From positions 2,418,001 to 2,482,000 of the forward strand of contig OY760176.1 of NCBI GenBank assembly GCA_963663315.1: 64,000 bases of DNA, written 5' to 3'. The notes beneath the pieces are model-generated. The model was not told the DNA's origin and ran no database searches. It saw nothing but the letters and a program-made list of their open reading frames with translations. Source of the DNA: G963663315 sp963663315. GTDB lineage: Bacteria > Pseudomonadota > Gammaproteobacteria > Arenicellales > Poriferihabitantaceae. The position numbers were made by a program, and so were the translations under genes. This document shows positions 25,538 to 33,616 of the stretch, in pieces; the stretch's first letter is position 1; each line of letters begins with the position of its first letter.

Positions 25538-27568
25538 ATGAATGAGTCCAGCCCAACCGTACAGGTCGTCTTTACGCCGTCAGGCAAACGCGGGGAGATT
25601 GTCCGGGGAAAGTCTGTACTGGATGCGGCCCAACAACTGGGCGTGGACCTGGATACTGTGTGCGGCGGTCGGGGAATTTGTGACCGTTGCCAGATCGATC
25701 ACAGTATCGGTGAATTCGCCAAGTTCAAAATACATTCAAATGCGGAAAATCTGTCTCCCCCAAGTGTCAGTGAGAATGAATATTTTGACGACCAGTCCCC
25801 TTCGACCCGCAGACTGGGTTGTCAAGCGAAACTGCTTGGAGATGCGGTTATTGATGTGCCGCCAGAAAGCCAGGCGCATAAACAGGTGGTTCGCAAACGG
25901 CTGGATGTTCATGACATAACCCTGAATCCGTCTGTTCGATTGCACTATGTTGAAGTGCCGGAGCCGAACATGCATGATCCAACCGGGGATTTGCAGCGCA
26001 CCCTGGATGCGCTTGAGTTCGACTGGGGCCTGTCTGATGTTTTATTCGATTTTCATCTGTTAGGTTCACTGCAGAGCGTATTGAGGCAGGGGAAGTGGAA
26101 AATAACCATTGCGGTGCATCGTGATAAACAGGCGATTGCCATCTGGCCCGGACTTAAAATAAATATTTATGGCGTAGCCGTGGATGTCGGCTCGACCACC
26201 ATTGCGGCGCATTTATGCGATCTGATCAGTGGTGAGGCGATAAATTCGACCGGACGCATGAACCCCCAGATCCGATTTGGTGAAGATTTGATGAGCCGGG
26301 TTTCTTACGTGATGATGAATCCGGGTGGTGAATTGGAAATGACTCGGGTGGTTCGAGACGCAATACAGGGGTTGATCGAAGATCTGGTTGCCGGGATGGA
26401 TATCGCGTTGACTGATGTGGTTGACCTGACGCTGGTGGGAAATCCGGTCATGCATCATTTGTTGCTTGGCATTAATCCTATCGAATTAGGCGGCGCCCCG
26501 TTTGCTCTGGCCACTGACGCCGCACTCAATATCAAGGCCAAAGATATCGATCTGAAAGTGAATCCTGGCGCCAGGGCCTATATTCTTCCCTGTATCGCAG
26601 GCCATGTGGGTGCAGATGCCGCCGCCGCCACGCTTTCCGAAGCCCCCTACGAGCGCAGCGAATTGACCCTGCTTGTGGATGTCGGTACCAATGCGGAAAT
26701 CGTGCTTGGCAACAACCGGAAAATGGTGGCGGCTTCCAGTCCGACCGGACCTGCTTTCGAAGGCGCACAAATCAGCGGAGGTCAAAGAGCAGCGCCGGGG
26801 GCGATCGAAAGAGTGCGAATCGACAGGGAAACTCTTGAACCCCGATTCAGGATCATTGGTAGCGAACTGTGGTCGGATCAGCCCGGTTTCGCGGAGGAGA
26901 CTGCAACGACCGGTATAACCGGAATATGCGGCTCGGGCATTATCGAGGTGATTGCCGAGATGTTCCTTGCCGGTCTGATAAAGCCGGATGGTGTGATCGA
27001 TGGCAATCTGGCCTCAAGAACCAGGCGGTTGATCCTGAATGATAAAACCTGGAGCTATAAACTTTATGATGAAGGTAGGATTCAGGTATTGATCACGCAG
27101 AATGATGTTCGGGCAATCCAGTTGGCGAAAGCCGCGCTTTACGCAGGTGCGCGGTTATTGATGGACAAATTGAACGTTGACTCTGTTGACCGGATTCGGT
27201 TGGCAGGAGCATTCGGGGCGCACATTGATGTCAAATATGCGATGGTGCTTGGGATGATTCCGGACTGCGAACTGGCCCATGTCAGCTCTGCCGGGAATGC
27301 TGCCGGAGCCGGGGCCACCATTACACTGCTCGATACCAATGCGCGTTTGGAGATTGAAGATATAGTCAACCGGATCCAGAAGGTGGAAACGGCGGTCGAA
27401 GCCAAATTTCAGGAGCATTTTGTAGATGCTTTAGCGATTCCGCATAAAACGGCGACATTCGATCATCTGAAACAGCAGGTTGACCTTCCTCAACCTGCTG
27501 CCAGTGGATCAGAACAACCCGGTGGCGGACGACAGCGCCGCCGTCAACGCCGCCAGACGGCGCAGTGA
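25538..27568 (+). CDS. corrinoid-activating ATPase (RamA/RACo-like, DUF4445)
   Basis: A 676-residue reductive activator of corrinoid proteins. Residues 1 to about 105 form a 2Fe-2S ferredoxin domain with Cys42, Cys48, Cys51 and Cys95. The remaining part is the ASKHA-type ATPase domain (DUF4445), with VDVGSTTIAAHL near 210, DVGTNAEIVLG near 385 and GSGIIEVIAEM near 468. It reduces inactive Co(II) to Co(I), using ATP. The C-terminus ends in Gly/Gln/Arg-rich sequence (GGGRQRRRQRRQ), like the tail of the upstream methyltransferase, which may reflect a common binding partner. It is the last gene of the set. Confidence 0.92.
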   Translation: MNESSPTVQVVFTPSGKRGEIVRGKSVLDAAQQLGVDLDTVCGGRGICDRCQIDHSIGEFAKFKIHSNAENLSPPSVSENEYFDDQSPSTRRLGCQAKLLGDAVIDVPPESQAHKQVVRKRLDVHDITLNPSVRLHYVEVPEPNMHDPTGDLQRTLDALEFDWGLSDVLFDFHLLGSLQSVLRQGKWKITIAVHRDKQAIAIWPGLKINIYGVAVDVGSTTIAAHLCDLISGEAINSTGRMNPQIRFGEDLMSRVSYVMMNPGGELEMTRVVRDAIQGLIEDLVAGMDIALTDVVDLTLVGNPVMHHLLLGINPIELGGAPFALATDAALNIKAKDIDLKVNPGARAYILPCIAGHVGADAAAATLSEAPYERSELTLLVDVGTNAEIVLGNNRKMVAASSPTGPAFEGAQISGGQRAAPGAIERVRIDRETLEPRFRIIGSELWSDQPGFAEETATTGITGICGSGIIEVIAEMFLAGLIKPDGVIDGNLASRTRRLILNDKTWSYKLYDEGRIQVLITQNDVRAIQLAKAALYAGARLLMDKLNVDSVDRIRLAGAFGAHIDVKYAMVLGMIPDCELAHVSSAGNAAGAGATITLLDTNARLEIEDIVNRIQKVETAVEAKFQEHFVDALAIPHKTATFDHLKQQVDLPQPAASGSEQPGGGRQRRRQRRQTAQ

Positions 27569-27569
27569 T

Positions 27570-27746
27570 TTATTCAATCAGGGTTTTCTCAAAAAGAGAA
27601 AGCATCGCGGCCCAGGATTGTGCATCCGCATCGGCGTCATATCCTAATGGAATCCCATATAGACCGGCATTCTGATCCCGGACGAAATAACCGTGATGAA
27701 TTTGATCCCCATTCTGGTACTGGATCGTTTTGCTGCTCAAAGTCAT
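27570..27746 (-). pseudogene. dienelactone hydrolase remnant
   Basis: A 58-codon frame that appears to join the two ends of a dienelactone hydrolase. SKTIQYQNGDQIHHGYFV resembles its first strands. ADADAQSWAAMLSLFEKTL resembles its last helix, where family members end in AAADRRSWEAMKAFF-like sequence. About 180 residues, including the catalytic Cys/Ser, Asp and His, are missing between them. The joint is in frame. It is convergent with the reactivase gene, whose stop lies 1 bp from its own. Confidence 0.5.
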
Positions 27747-27819
27747 TATCGAAGCCTTTTGATTCTGAACCATATTATGCATTTGCCCGGATACGGTCAA
27801 TAGCTAAAGACCCGCCCCC

Positions 27820-29562
27820 CTAAGCATTGATTTCATCAACTAACCGTTTAACCTGCATTTGATCGGCAGTTTTCAGCAGTCGTTCTACCATGGGTTGGAT
27901 TTTGGAAGTATCAGTAAGTCGAACCTGACGTTTAACTTCGAGGATAGCCGACAAATCCATGCTGAAATCCCGTAACCCCATGCCAAGAAGCACGCGGGTA
28001 TAACGCACATTTCCTGCCATTTCACCACACATGGAAACCGGAATACGGGCTGCAATTCCTGCATCAATAGTGGCTTTGATCAATCTCAAAATTGAAGGAT
28101 GCAACGGGTCATAAAGATAGTTCACTTCATCATCAACCCGATCAATCGCCAACGTGTATTGAATCAGATCGTTGGTGCCTATGGCCAGAAAATCGAGCTT
28201 GTCTGCGAACAGGTCGGCTGAAATCGCTGCTGCCGGCACTTCGATCATGCCACCGATCGGTACGTCAGGATCGAAATCATAACTCTGGGAACGAAGTTCT
28301 TCACGCACCTCTTGCAGTAAAAAAAACAACTGATCGAGTTCTTCGATATTGGATAGCATTGGCACCAGCAGTTTGACCCGGCCGTGGACCGCTGCCCGGT
28401 AAATTGCTCGCAACTGCGGTTTGAACAAGGCCAGATCGTGCAGACATAATCGGATCCCACGACGCCCCAAAGCAGGATTGGTGATTATATTGTTGGCACT
28501 GATCCCATCGACCTGTTTGTCCCCGCCAATATCCAGAGTTCGAAATGTGACCGGACGAGAGGTTCGGTTCAGGAGTTGACTGTATTTCTCGTATAGTTCT
28601 TCCTCGTCCGGAATCACGGCACGATTCATATACAGGAACTCGGTTCGATACAAGCCGACCCCCGCAGCATTCAGCGACTCGCTTTCCAGAATCTCCTCGG
28701 GTAGTTCAATATTGGAGTTCAATGCCACCTCGACACCATCCAGGGAGGAGGCGGATTCCTCCACCAGAGCTTCCAGTTCCTGGAAACGGCGAAGAATTTT
28801 CTCCCTCCTTATGCGATAGGCTTCCAGCGTGGCCTCGTCGGGATTGGCAAGGACCACACCCCGTTTGCCATCTATAATCAGCAGGTCTCCGGTACGCAAG
28901 AAGCGAATTCCGCCATGCAGCCCGACGATGGCAGGGATTTTCAGGCTTCTCGCCAGAATCGCGGTGTGTGAAATAGGGCTGCCGAGATTGGTGATGAATG
29001 CCCTGACACTATGTTTGTCCAGTTCGATGGTGTCGGCGGGAGTCAGATCATTGGCTACAATAATTTCCGAATCAAATTCTCCTTCAGCAATCTCTCCTTC
29101 GGGCCAGGCGCCTGGATCGCCCTGTTCATCCATCAACGCACCTTGAATACGGTTGATAACCTGGGCCACATCGACTGACTTGCTGCTTAAATAAGGGTCA
29201 TCAATCTCACTGAATATCTTTTCGAGATCATTGGCGTGCTGCAGCAGCGCGGCTTCTGCATTGATGCCCTGCTCGCGGATGATTGAAACAGGCTCCTGAT
29301 TGAGCATCGGATCATCAAGCATCAGAAGGTGTGCGCCCAGTATGCCGCGAATTTCAGATGCTCCTTTATCGGGCAATTGGGCATCTATGGCTGCAAGTCT
29401 CCGGGCTGCACTTTTGATCGCCTGTTTGAGACGGTCGACTTCCTGTCCGAGGTTTTCAGGATCTATGTCGTAGTGTGGGACTTCCTGGTGGGTTCGTCGT
29501 ATAACCCTGGCGGTGCCGATGGCAATGCCGGTTCCGACCCCGTTTCCATATAGCGCTAACAC
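27820..29562 (-). CDS. ptsI: PEP-protein phosphotransferase, enzyme I
   Basis: A 580-residue EI that takes phosphate from phosphoenolpyruvate and passes it to HPr. His199 in GSPISHTAILAR is the phosphorylation site, and the PEP-binding barrel carries LDIGGDKQVDG and GIRLCL-type motifs with the C-terminal Cys in SMCGEMAGN. There is no GAF domain in front, so it is PtsI rather than the nitrogen-PTS enzyme PtsP. It is the last gene of the minus-strand block, 15 bp after HPr. No sugar permease (EIIBC) is in the window. Confidence 0.93.
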   Translation of the reverse strand: MLALYGNGVGTGIAIGTARVIRRTHQEVPHYDIDPENLGQEVDRLKQAIKSAARRLAAIDAQLPDKGASEIRGILGAHLLMLDDPMLNQEPVSIIREQGINAEAALLQHANDLEKIFSEIDDPYLSSKSVDVAQVINRIQGALMDEQGDPGAWPEGEIAEGEFDSEIIVANDLTPADTIELDKHSVRAFITNLGSPISHTAILARSLKIPAIVGLHGGIRFLRTGDLLIIDGKRGVVLANPDEATLEAYRIRREKILRRFQELEALVEESASSLDGVEVALNSNIELPEEILESESLNAAGVGLYRTEFLYMNRAVIPDEEELYEKYSQLLNRTSRPVTFRTLDIGGDKQVDGISANNIITNPALGRRGIRLCLHDLALFKPQLRAIYRAAVHGRVKLLVPMLSNIEELDQLFFLLQEVREELRSQSYDFDPDVPIGGMIEVPAAAISADLFADKLDFLAIGTNDLIQYTLAIDRVDDEVNYLYDPLHPSILRLIKATIDAGIAARIPVSMCGEMAGNVRYTRVLLGMGLRDFSMDLSAILEVKRQVRLTDTSKIQPMVERLLKTADQMQVKRLVDEINA

Positions 29563-29577
29563 GGTTTTCCCTGCCCC

Positions 29578-29850
29578 CTATTCCCCTTCATCGAAACAAT
29601 TGTTGAACAGCGCGGCAATTTCGTCGCTGGCAGCCTCAGCATCCCCCCCCTCAACCACCAGTTCAAGTGACGAACCCTGGGTTGCAGCAAGCATCAGTAC
29701 ACCCATGATACTTTTGGCATCCACGGATTTTTGGCCATGGTGGAGGTTGATCACACTTTCATAGTCTGAACACACCTTGACCAGTCTGGCTGCGGCGCGG
29801 GCGTGCAATCCGAGTTTGTTGATTACTTCGACCTGTCTGTGCACTATCAT
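29578..29850 (-). CDS. ptsH: phosphocarrier HPr
   Basis: A 90-residue HPr, with the phosphorylated His16 in GLHARAAARLV and Ser47 in the AKSIMGVLML helix. It accepts phosphate from EI and hands it to EIIA proteins such as PtsN. The ATG at 29850 overlaps the rapZ stop by 4 bp (ATGA). An upstream in-frame start at 30009 would lie inside rapZ and is not credible. The spacing with rapZ upstream and ptsI downstream means the three are co-translated. It may be of the NPr type, since it neighbours ptsN and rapZ. Confidence 0.92.
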   Translation of the reverse strand: MIVHRQVEVINKLGLHARAAARLVKVCSDYESVINLHHGQKSVDAKSIMGVLMLAATQGSSLELVVEGGDAEAASDEIAALFNNCFDEGE

Positions 29851-30731
29851 TTTGTAATGTCCCGATGTCGAATCTGTACGTCTATACCCTCTCCCGAAAA
29901 AAGCCGCAACAACTGTTCGCTGATAAAAACCGAGCGATGTTGCCCACCGGTACAACCTATGGCAACGGTAATATAACTTCGGTTTTCGCTGGCGAATCCC
30001 GGTAGCCACTTTCCCAGAAACCGGAAAATTTCTGTCGTCATATCATTCACAATCTGTTTGCTTCCCATAAAATCCTGAACAGCCTTGTCCAACCCGTTCA
30101 GCGATTTAAGGGATTCTTCCCAATACGGGTTGGGTAGGCATCTGACATCAAACACAAAATCCGCCTCCCGGGGGGTTCCATGCTTGAAACCAAATGATTC
30201 AATAAGAAACAACGGTGTAGGAGACAATCCACCTCCTGCAAAATCACGGATCAGGCCGCGCAACTCATGGGGGGTCATATCAGTGGTATTGATGACATGG
30301 TCAGCCCTGTCGTGCAGGGGCAGGGTCAATGTGTGTTCCAGACGCATGCCTTCAATCAACGGTGTACGGGCATCGGTGAGCGGATGTTTTCTTCGGGTTC
30401 CGCTATATCGACGAACCAGTTGTTGCTCTTCAGCTTCGAGAAACAATATCCGATAGCGGATACCATGATCTTCCAGTGTCGACAAATGAGTATTAAGCTC
30501 CAGTAAATAACTCTTGTTACGGGAATCTATACTCACCGCAGCGCCTGAAAATCCGACACCATCGGTGTTAATGGCCTGCTCAGGGAAATCGGTAATAAAC
30601 TGATGCAACAGGGGTGCAGGCAGGTTGTCGATACAAAAATACCCGATATCTTCCAGTGACTGCAATGCGACACTCTTACCGGATCCGGACAAGCCGCTGA
30701 TTATGATAATGTCAGTATCGGATCTGGTCAT
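29847..30731 (-). CDS. rapZ: RNase adaptor protein RapZ
   Basis: A 294-residue P-loop protein with Walker A GLSGSGKS at 13-20 and the C-terminal VAIGCTGGQHRSVFISEQL segment, the RNA-binding end conserved in the family. In E. coli RapZ delivers the small RNA GlmZ to RNase E and so tunes glucosamine-6-phosphate synthase. The gene follows ptsN by 92 bp and overlaps ptsH. It is slightly longer than the 284 residues of E. coli RapZ. Confidence 0.95.
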   Translation of the reverse strand: MTRSDTDIIIISGLSGSGKSVALQSLEDIGYFCIDNLPAPLLHQFITDFPEQAINTDGVGFSGAAVSIDSRNKSYLLELNTHLSTLEDHGIRYRILFLEAEEQQLVRRYSGTRRKHPLTDARTPLIEGMRLEHTLTLPLHDRADHVINTTDMTPHELRGLIRDFAGGGLSPTPLFLIESFGFKHGTPREADFVFDVRCLPNPYWEESLKSLNGLDKAVQDFMGSKQIVNDMTTEIFRFLGKWLPGFASENRSYITVAIGCTGGQHRSVFISEQLLRLFSGEGIDVQIRHRDITK

Positions 30732-30823
30732 CGCTCCTTAAGTTCCGGGGTCATTTCGATGATTCTGTTGCAGGCTTCAATAAAATCCCCCTTCATTATG
30801 AGGTTGCATATTCACCGGCAACT

Positions 30824-31348
30824 CTAGTCGAAAACGAAAAGGTGATAGAGCGCTTCCGCGGTTCGGGTTTTCTTGACATCGTCAGTAAATAGTTCATCAC
30901 TGAACTTCTCCGCAAGCAAGGCAAGCAGGTTCAGATGAACGTCATGCGCATTTGCCGGAACCAACAGACAGACCGCGAGCCAGACGGGCAGACCATCCGG
31001 TGCATCATAGTCGACCGGTTGTTTGAGTCTGGCGATTGAAATCACTGGTTGAGAAAGTCCTTCGATCCGGCCATGGGGCAATGCGATCCCCTTTCCGAGC
31101 GCGGTGCATCCGAGGCGCTCGCGAGTATATAAAGTGTCAAAAATCAGGTCGAGACTGAGCCGGTTTTCATCATCGCCATCACTGGTATTGGCAATCAATT
31201 TGGCAAACTGCTGAAGCAGTCGCTTTTTGCTGGTCACCTCCATGTCTGTAATGACCAGATCGCAATTCAGGAAATCTTTCAGGTTTACGCCGGGGGTAGT
31301 GAGTGGCTCACCGTTACAATGAGCCACCTCATTTACTGAGTCAGTCAT
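30824..31348 (-). CDS. ptsN: nitrogen-regulatory EIIA protein
   Basis: A 174-residue EIIA-Ntr domain protein with the phosphorylation site His92 in GKGIALPHGR. It regulates potassium transport and other targets according to its phosphorylation state. The N-terminus has about 25 extra residues before the domain start. The ATG overlaps the hpf stop by 4 bp. The conserved neighbours hpf and rapZ are present but rpoN is not. Confidence 0.93.
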   Translation of the reverse strand: MTDSVNEVAHCNGEPLTTPGVNLKDFLNCDLVITDMEVTSKKRLLQQFAKLIANTSDGDDENRLSLDLIFDTLYTRERLGCTALGKGIALPHGRIEGLSQPVISIARLKQPVDYDAPDGLPVWLAVCLLVPANAHDVHLNLLALLAEKFSDELFTDDVKKTRTAEALYHLFVFD

Positions 31349-31668
31349 CCGGGAATATATTTGATGGATTCGGTGCTTCTATGGTGGCCAACCAGTTTTT
31401 CCTTGTGCTTTATGACCTGCCTGTCAAGTTTACTAGCAAGTGCATCAATCGCCGAATACATATCATTTCCAGTGCTTGAAGCGTGAATCATCGCACCTTT
31501 TGTATTCATAGTGGCTTCTGCAATATGCCGGGTTTTCTCAACATGCAGTACCACACTTGTCTTGGTAACAGAGTCAAAATGCCGGGCTATCTTTTCTACT
31601 TTTTCTGATACGTGATGATACAGGGAATCGGTTATTTCAAGGTGTTGGCCACTTATAGATATTTGCAT
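31345..31668 (-). CDS. hpf: ribosome hibernation-promoting factor, short form
   Basis: A 107-residue sigma-54 modulation/S30EA family protein that binds the decoding centre of idle ribosomes and promotes dimer formation. It shows QISISGQHLEITDSL at the start and the DMYSAIDALASKLDRQV helix near residues 68-84. The short form lacks the C-terminal dimerisation domain of long HPF. Its name in older annotation comes from neighbouring rpoN, which is missing here between hpf and lptB. Confidence 0.93.
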   Translation of the reverse strand: MQISISGQHLEITDSLYHHVSEKVEKIARHFDSVTKTSVVLHVEKTRHIAEATMNTKGAMIHASSTGNDMYSAIDALASKLDRQVIKHKEKLVGHHRSTESIKYIPG

Positions 31669-31846
31669 AAATATTGCTCCAAAGTTGTGTGTTGATTATT
31701 TGTTCTCGACAACCTGCTCACCTTGATATCGCAGTTGACATGGATTCAGGTTTGCCGGAATCACGGACTGTTAACTGTTTTGTATGGTACATATTTCCAG
31801 TTTACAGCAAAAAGACAGGGAATGCAGGCGTGTTCCACTTCCGGGA

Positions 31847-32572
31847 TCACATTCTGAAGTCATGACCAAGATAGACATCCCTTGCCCTTTCATCGGCCAT
31901 GATGGTTTCTGGCGATCCGGAAATCAGCACCTGCCCATGGTGTAACAGGTATGCCCGGTCACAGATTCCGAGGGTCTCACGCACATTATGATCCGTGATT
32001 AACACACCGATACCCTTAAGCTTGAGCATTTTGATGATGTGCTGGACATCCTGAACCGCGATCGGGTCGATCCCGGAAAAGGGTTCATCAAGCAGAATGA
32101 ACATGGGCTCAAGAGCAAGTGCCCGAGCGATTTCCACTCGTCGTTGTTCACCGCCTGACAATTGAATTGTCTGCTTGTCCCTAAGCTCAAGAATTCCGAA
32201 TTCTTCGAGAAGTCCTTCGCTGATCCGGTGTTGCTCTTCCTTGCTGTATTTTCCTGCGATTTCGAGTACCGCCAGCAGATTCTGTTCAGTGGTTAACTTC
32301 CTGAATACCGAGTGTTCCTGAGGTAAATAGCCGATCCCTTTTCGTGCACGTTCGTGCATGGGCAGGTGGGTGATATCTTCATTGTCCAGACTGACCACTC
32401 CCTCATCGCATTGAACCAGTCCGATCACCATATTAAAGCTGGTTGTCTTGCCGGCTCCATTTGCGCCCAGCAATCCGACAATTTCGTGGTTTAAGACAGT
32501 GAGGTCAACGCCATTGACAACAGCGACATGCCTGTATTTCTTTACCAGTCCTCTGGTAGCCAGTCTTCTCAT
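31847..32572 (-). CDS. lptB: LPS export ATPase LptB
   Basis: A 241-residue ATPase that drives lipopolysaccharide transport from the inner membrane with LptF/G and LptC. Walker A GANGAGKT is at 36-43, the signature LSGGEQRR follows near residue 138, and the Walker B FILLDEPF near 158. The full set of ABC motifs is present. It comes after lptA by 50 bp and precedes hpf by 178 bp, which contains no rpoN. Confidence 0.95.
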   Translation of the reverse strand: MRRLATRGLVKKYRHVAVVNGVDLTVLNHEIVGLLGANGAGKTTSFNMVIGLVQCDEGVVSLDNEDITHLPMHERARKGIGYLPQEHSVFRKLTTEQNLLAVLEIAGKYSKEEQHRISEGLLEEFGILELRDKQTIQLSGGEQRRVEIARALALEPMFILLDEPFSGIDPIAVQDVQHIIKMLKLKGIGVLITDHNVRETLGICDRAYLLHHGQVLISGSPETIMADERARDVYLGHDFRM

Positions 32573-32622
32573 GGAGTGACAAACTGTACTTCAATCATCT
32601 CTTGAAGCCGTTTGTGCAGATT

Positions 32623-33159
32623 TCACTCGCTTTCCTTCTTCTTCTTTGGCTGGATAACCATCCTGACCCTGGAACTACCTTCCGGTTCGCTGCCGCTATC
32701 GGATTGTATGCTCTGGCTACCTGTCGCTTTGGCCTTTTTTGTAGCCAAATTGTAGGTGATTGTTTTCCCGGTAATGATCGAACTTTTCTGTTCCAGCTTC
32801 GCGCTGTCATCCAGTATCACCAGGTCATTTGTCTGATGCAGTGTAATTTTCAATGCCGAGGCCTTCACATCTTCACTATGTTCCTCAGGTTGCTGCTTGA
32901 AGCGTGCAGGATCACCAGTACAAATCGCCTGTTCCAATGCTTGTTTATCATCCAGGTAAGTAACCAGTTTATCACAATTCATGCGTATACTGCCTTGGGT
33001 GAATATCACGTTGCCCCGATATATCCGTGTACCTTTGGTGAAATCCATCTCCATGTCGTCAGCATCCAGGACCGAGGGCTGGTCTGCGTCACTGTCCAGC
33101 GCATAAACTGTTTGAATCAGCAGATACAACAGTAATCCGGCAATAGACCTGTTTAGCAT
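32623..33159 (-). CDS. lptA: LPS transport periplasmic bridge protein LptA
   Basis: A 178-residue periplasmic protein with a signal peptide (about residues 1-20, cleaved after VYA) and an OstA-type beta-jellyroll (ADDMEMDFTKGTRIYRGNV). It polymerises into the bridge carrying lipopolysaccharide to the outer membrane. The C-terminus is charged and Ser/Glu-rich, as in many LptA proteins. Directly downstream of lptC (16 bp). Confidence 0.9.
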   Translation of the reverse strand: MLNRSIAGLLLYLLIQTVYALDSDADQPSVLDADDMEMDFTKGTRIYRGNVIFTQGSIRMNCDKLVTYLDDKQALEQAICTGDPARFKQQPEEHSEDVKASALKITLHQTNDLVILDDSAKLEQKSSIITGKTITYNLATKKAKATGSQSIQSDSGSEPEGSSRVRMVIQPKKKKESE

Positions 33160-33175
33160 TCTTGTTCAACCTCCT

Positions 33176-33613
33176 TTATAGTTTGTCTTTCAAATGAATC
33201 GTCATTTTTTCTGACGTAGCCACACTGCGTGGAATCCCTTCCCAGCTTTGTACAACACGGACATTTCCGATCAGTAAAACAGTAGATTGATTGTCATATA
33301 ACCACCCGGTTTCGGCATGAGTATGGCTCATTGTCTGATCGGCATCATATTGCATGACTTGCGGATTATCCAGTAGCGAGCGGTCTCTCATGGGATAATG
33401 CACCAGCCTGTCTGCAATTATCCGATACTTCTTTCCGTTCTCACCGATTGTAGTCGAAGCCAGGTTTTCGATGTAATAATCCGGGCCATTCGCCTTGAGT
33501 GCGTTTGTCGTACTATCCGGTTTTCCAAGAAGATCGAACTGAAGCCAGACAGACAACAAGGAGAATATGATCAAGAATCCTGCCAACATCAGGTTGTCCC
33601 TGAGCAGACTCAT
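33176..33613 (-). CDS. lptC: LPS transport protein LptC
   Basis: A 145-residue inner-membrane anchored protein with one N-terminal membrane helix (about residues 9-27), followed by a periplasmic LptA-like fold (DYYIENLASTTIGENGKKYRI). It receives lipopolysaccharide from LptBFG and passes it to LptA. It is shorter than the 191 residues of E. coli LptC. It begins 3 bp after kdsD, without the kdsC gene that often lies between them. Confidence 0.85.
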   Translation of the reverse strand: MSLLRDNLMLAGFLIIFSLLSVWLQFDLLGKPDSTTNALKANGPDYYIENLASTTIGENGKKYRIIADRLVHYPMRDRSLLDNPQVMQYDADQTMSHTHAETGWLYDNQSTVLLIGNVRVVQSWEGIPRSVATSEKMTIHLKDKL

Positions 33614-33616
33614 CGG

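Noticed and set aside
30732..30823. Missing gene between rapZ and ptsN
   Set aside because: Only 92 bp; no frame or structure that would support a gene.
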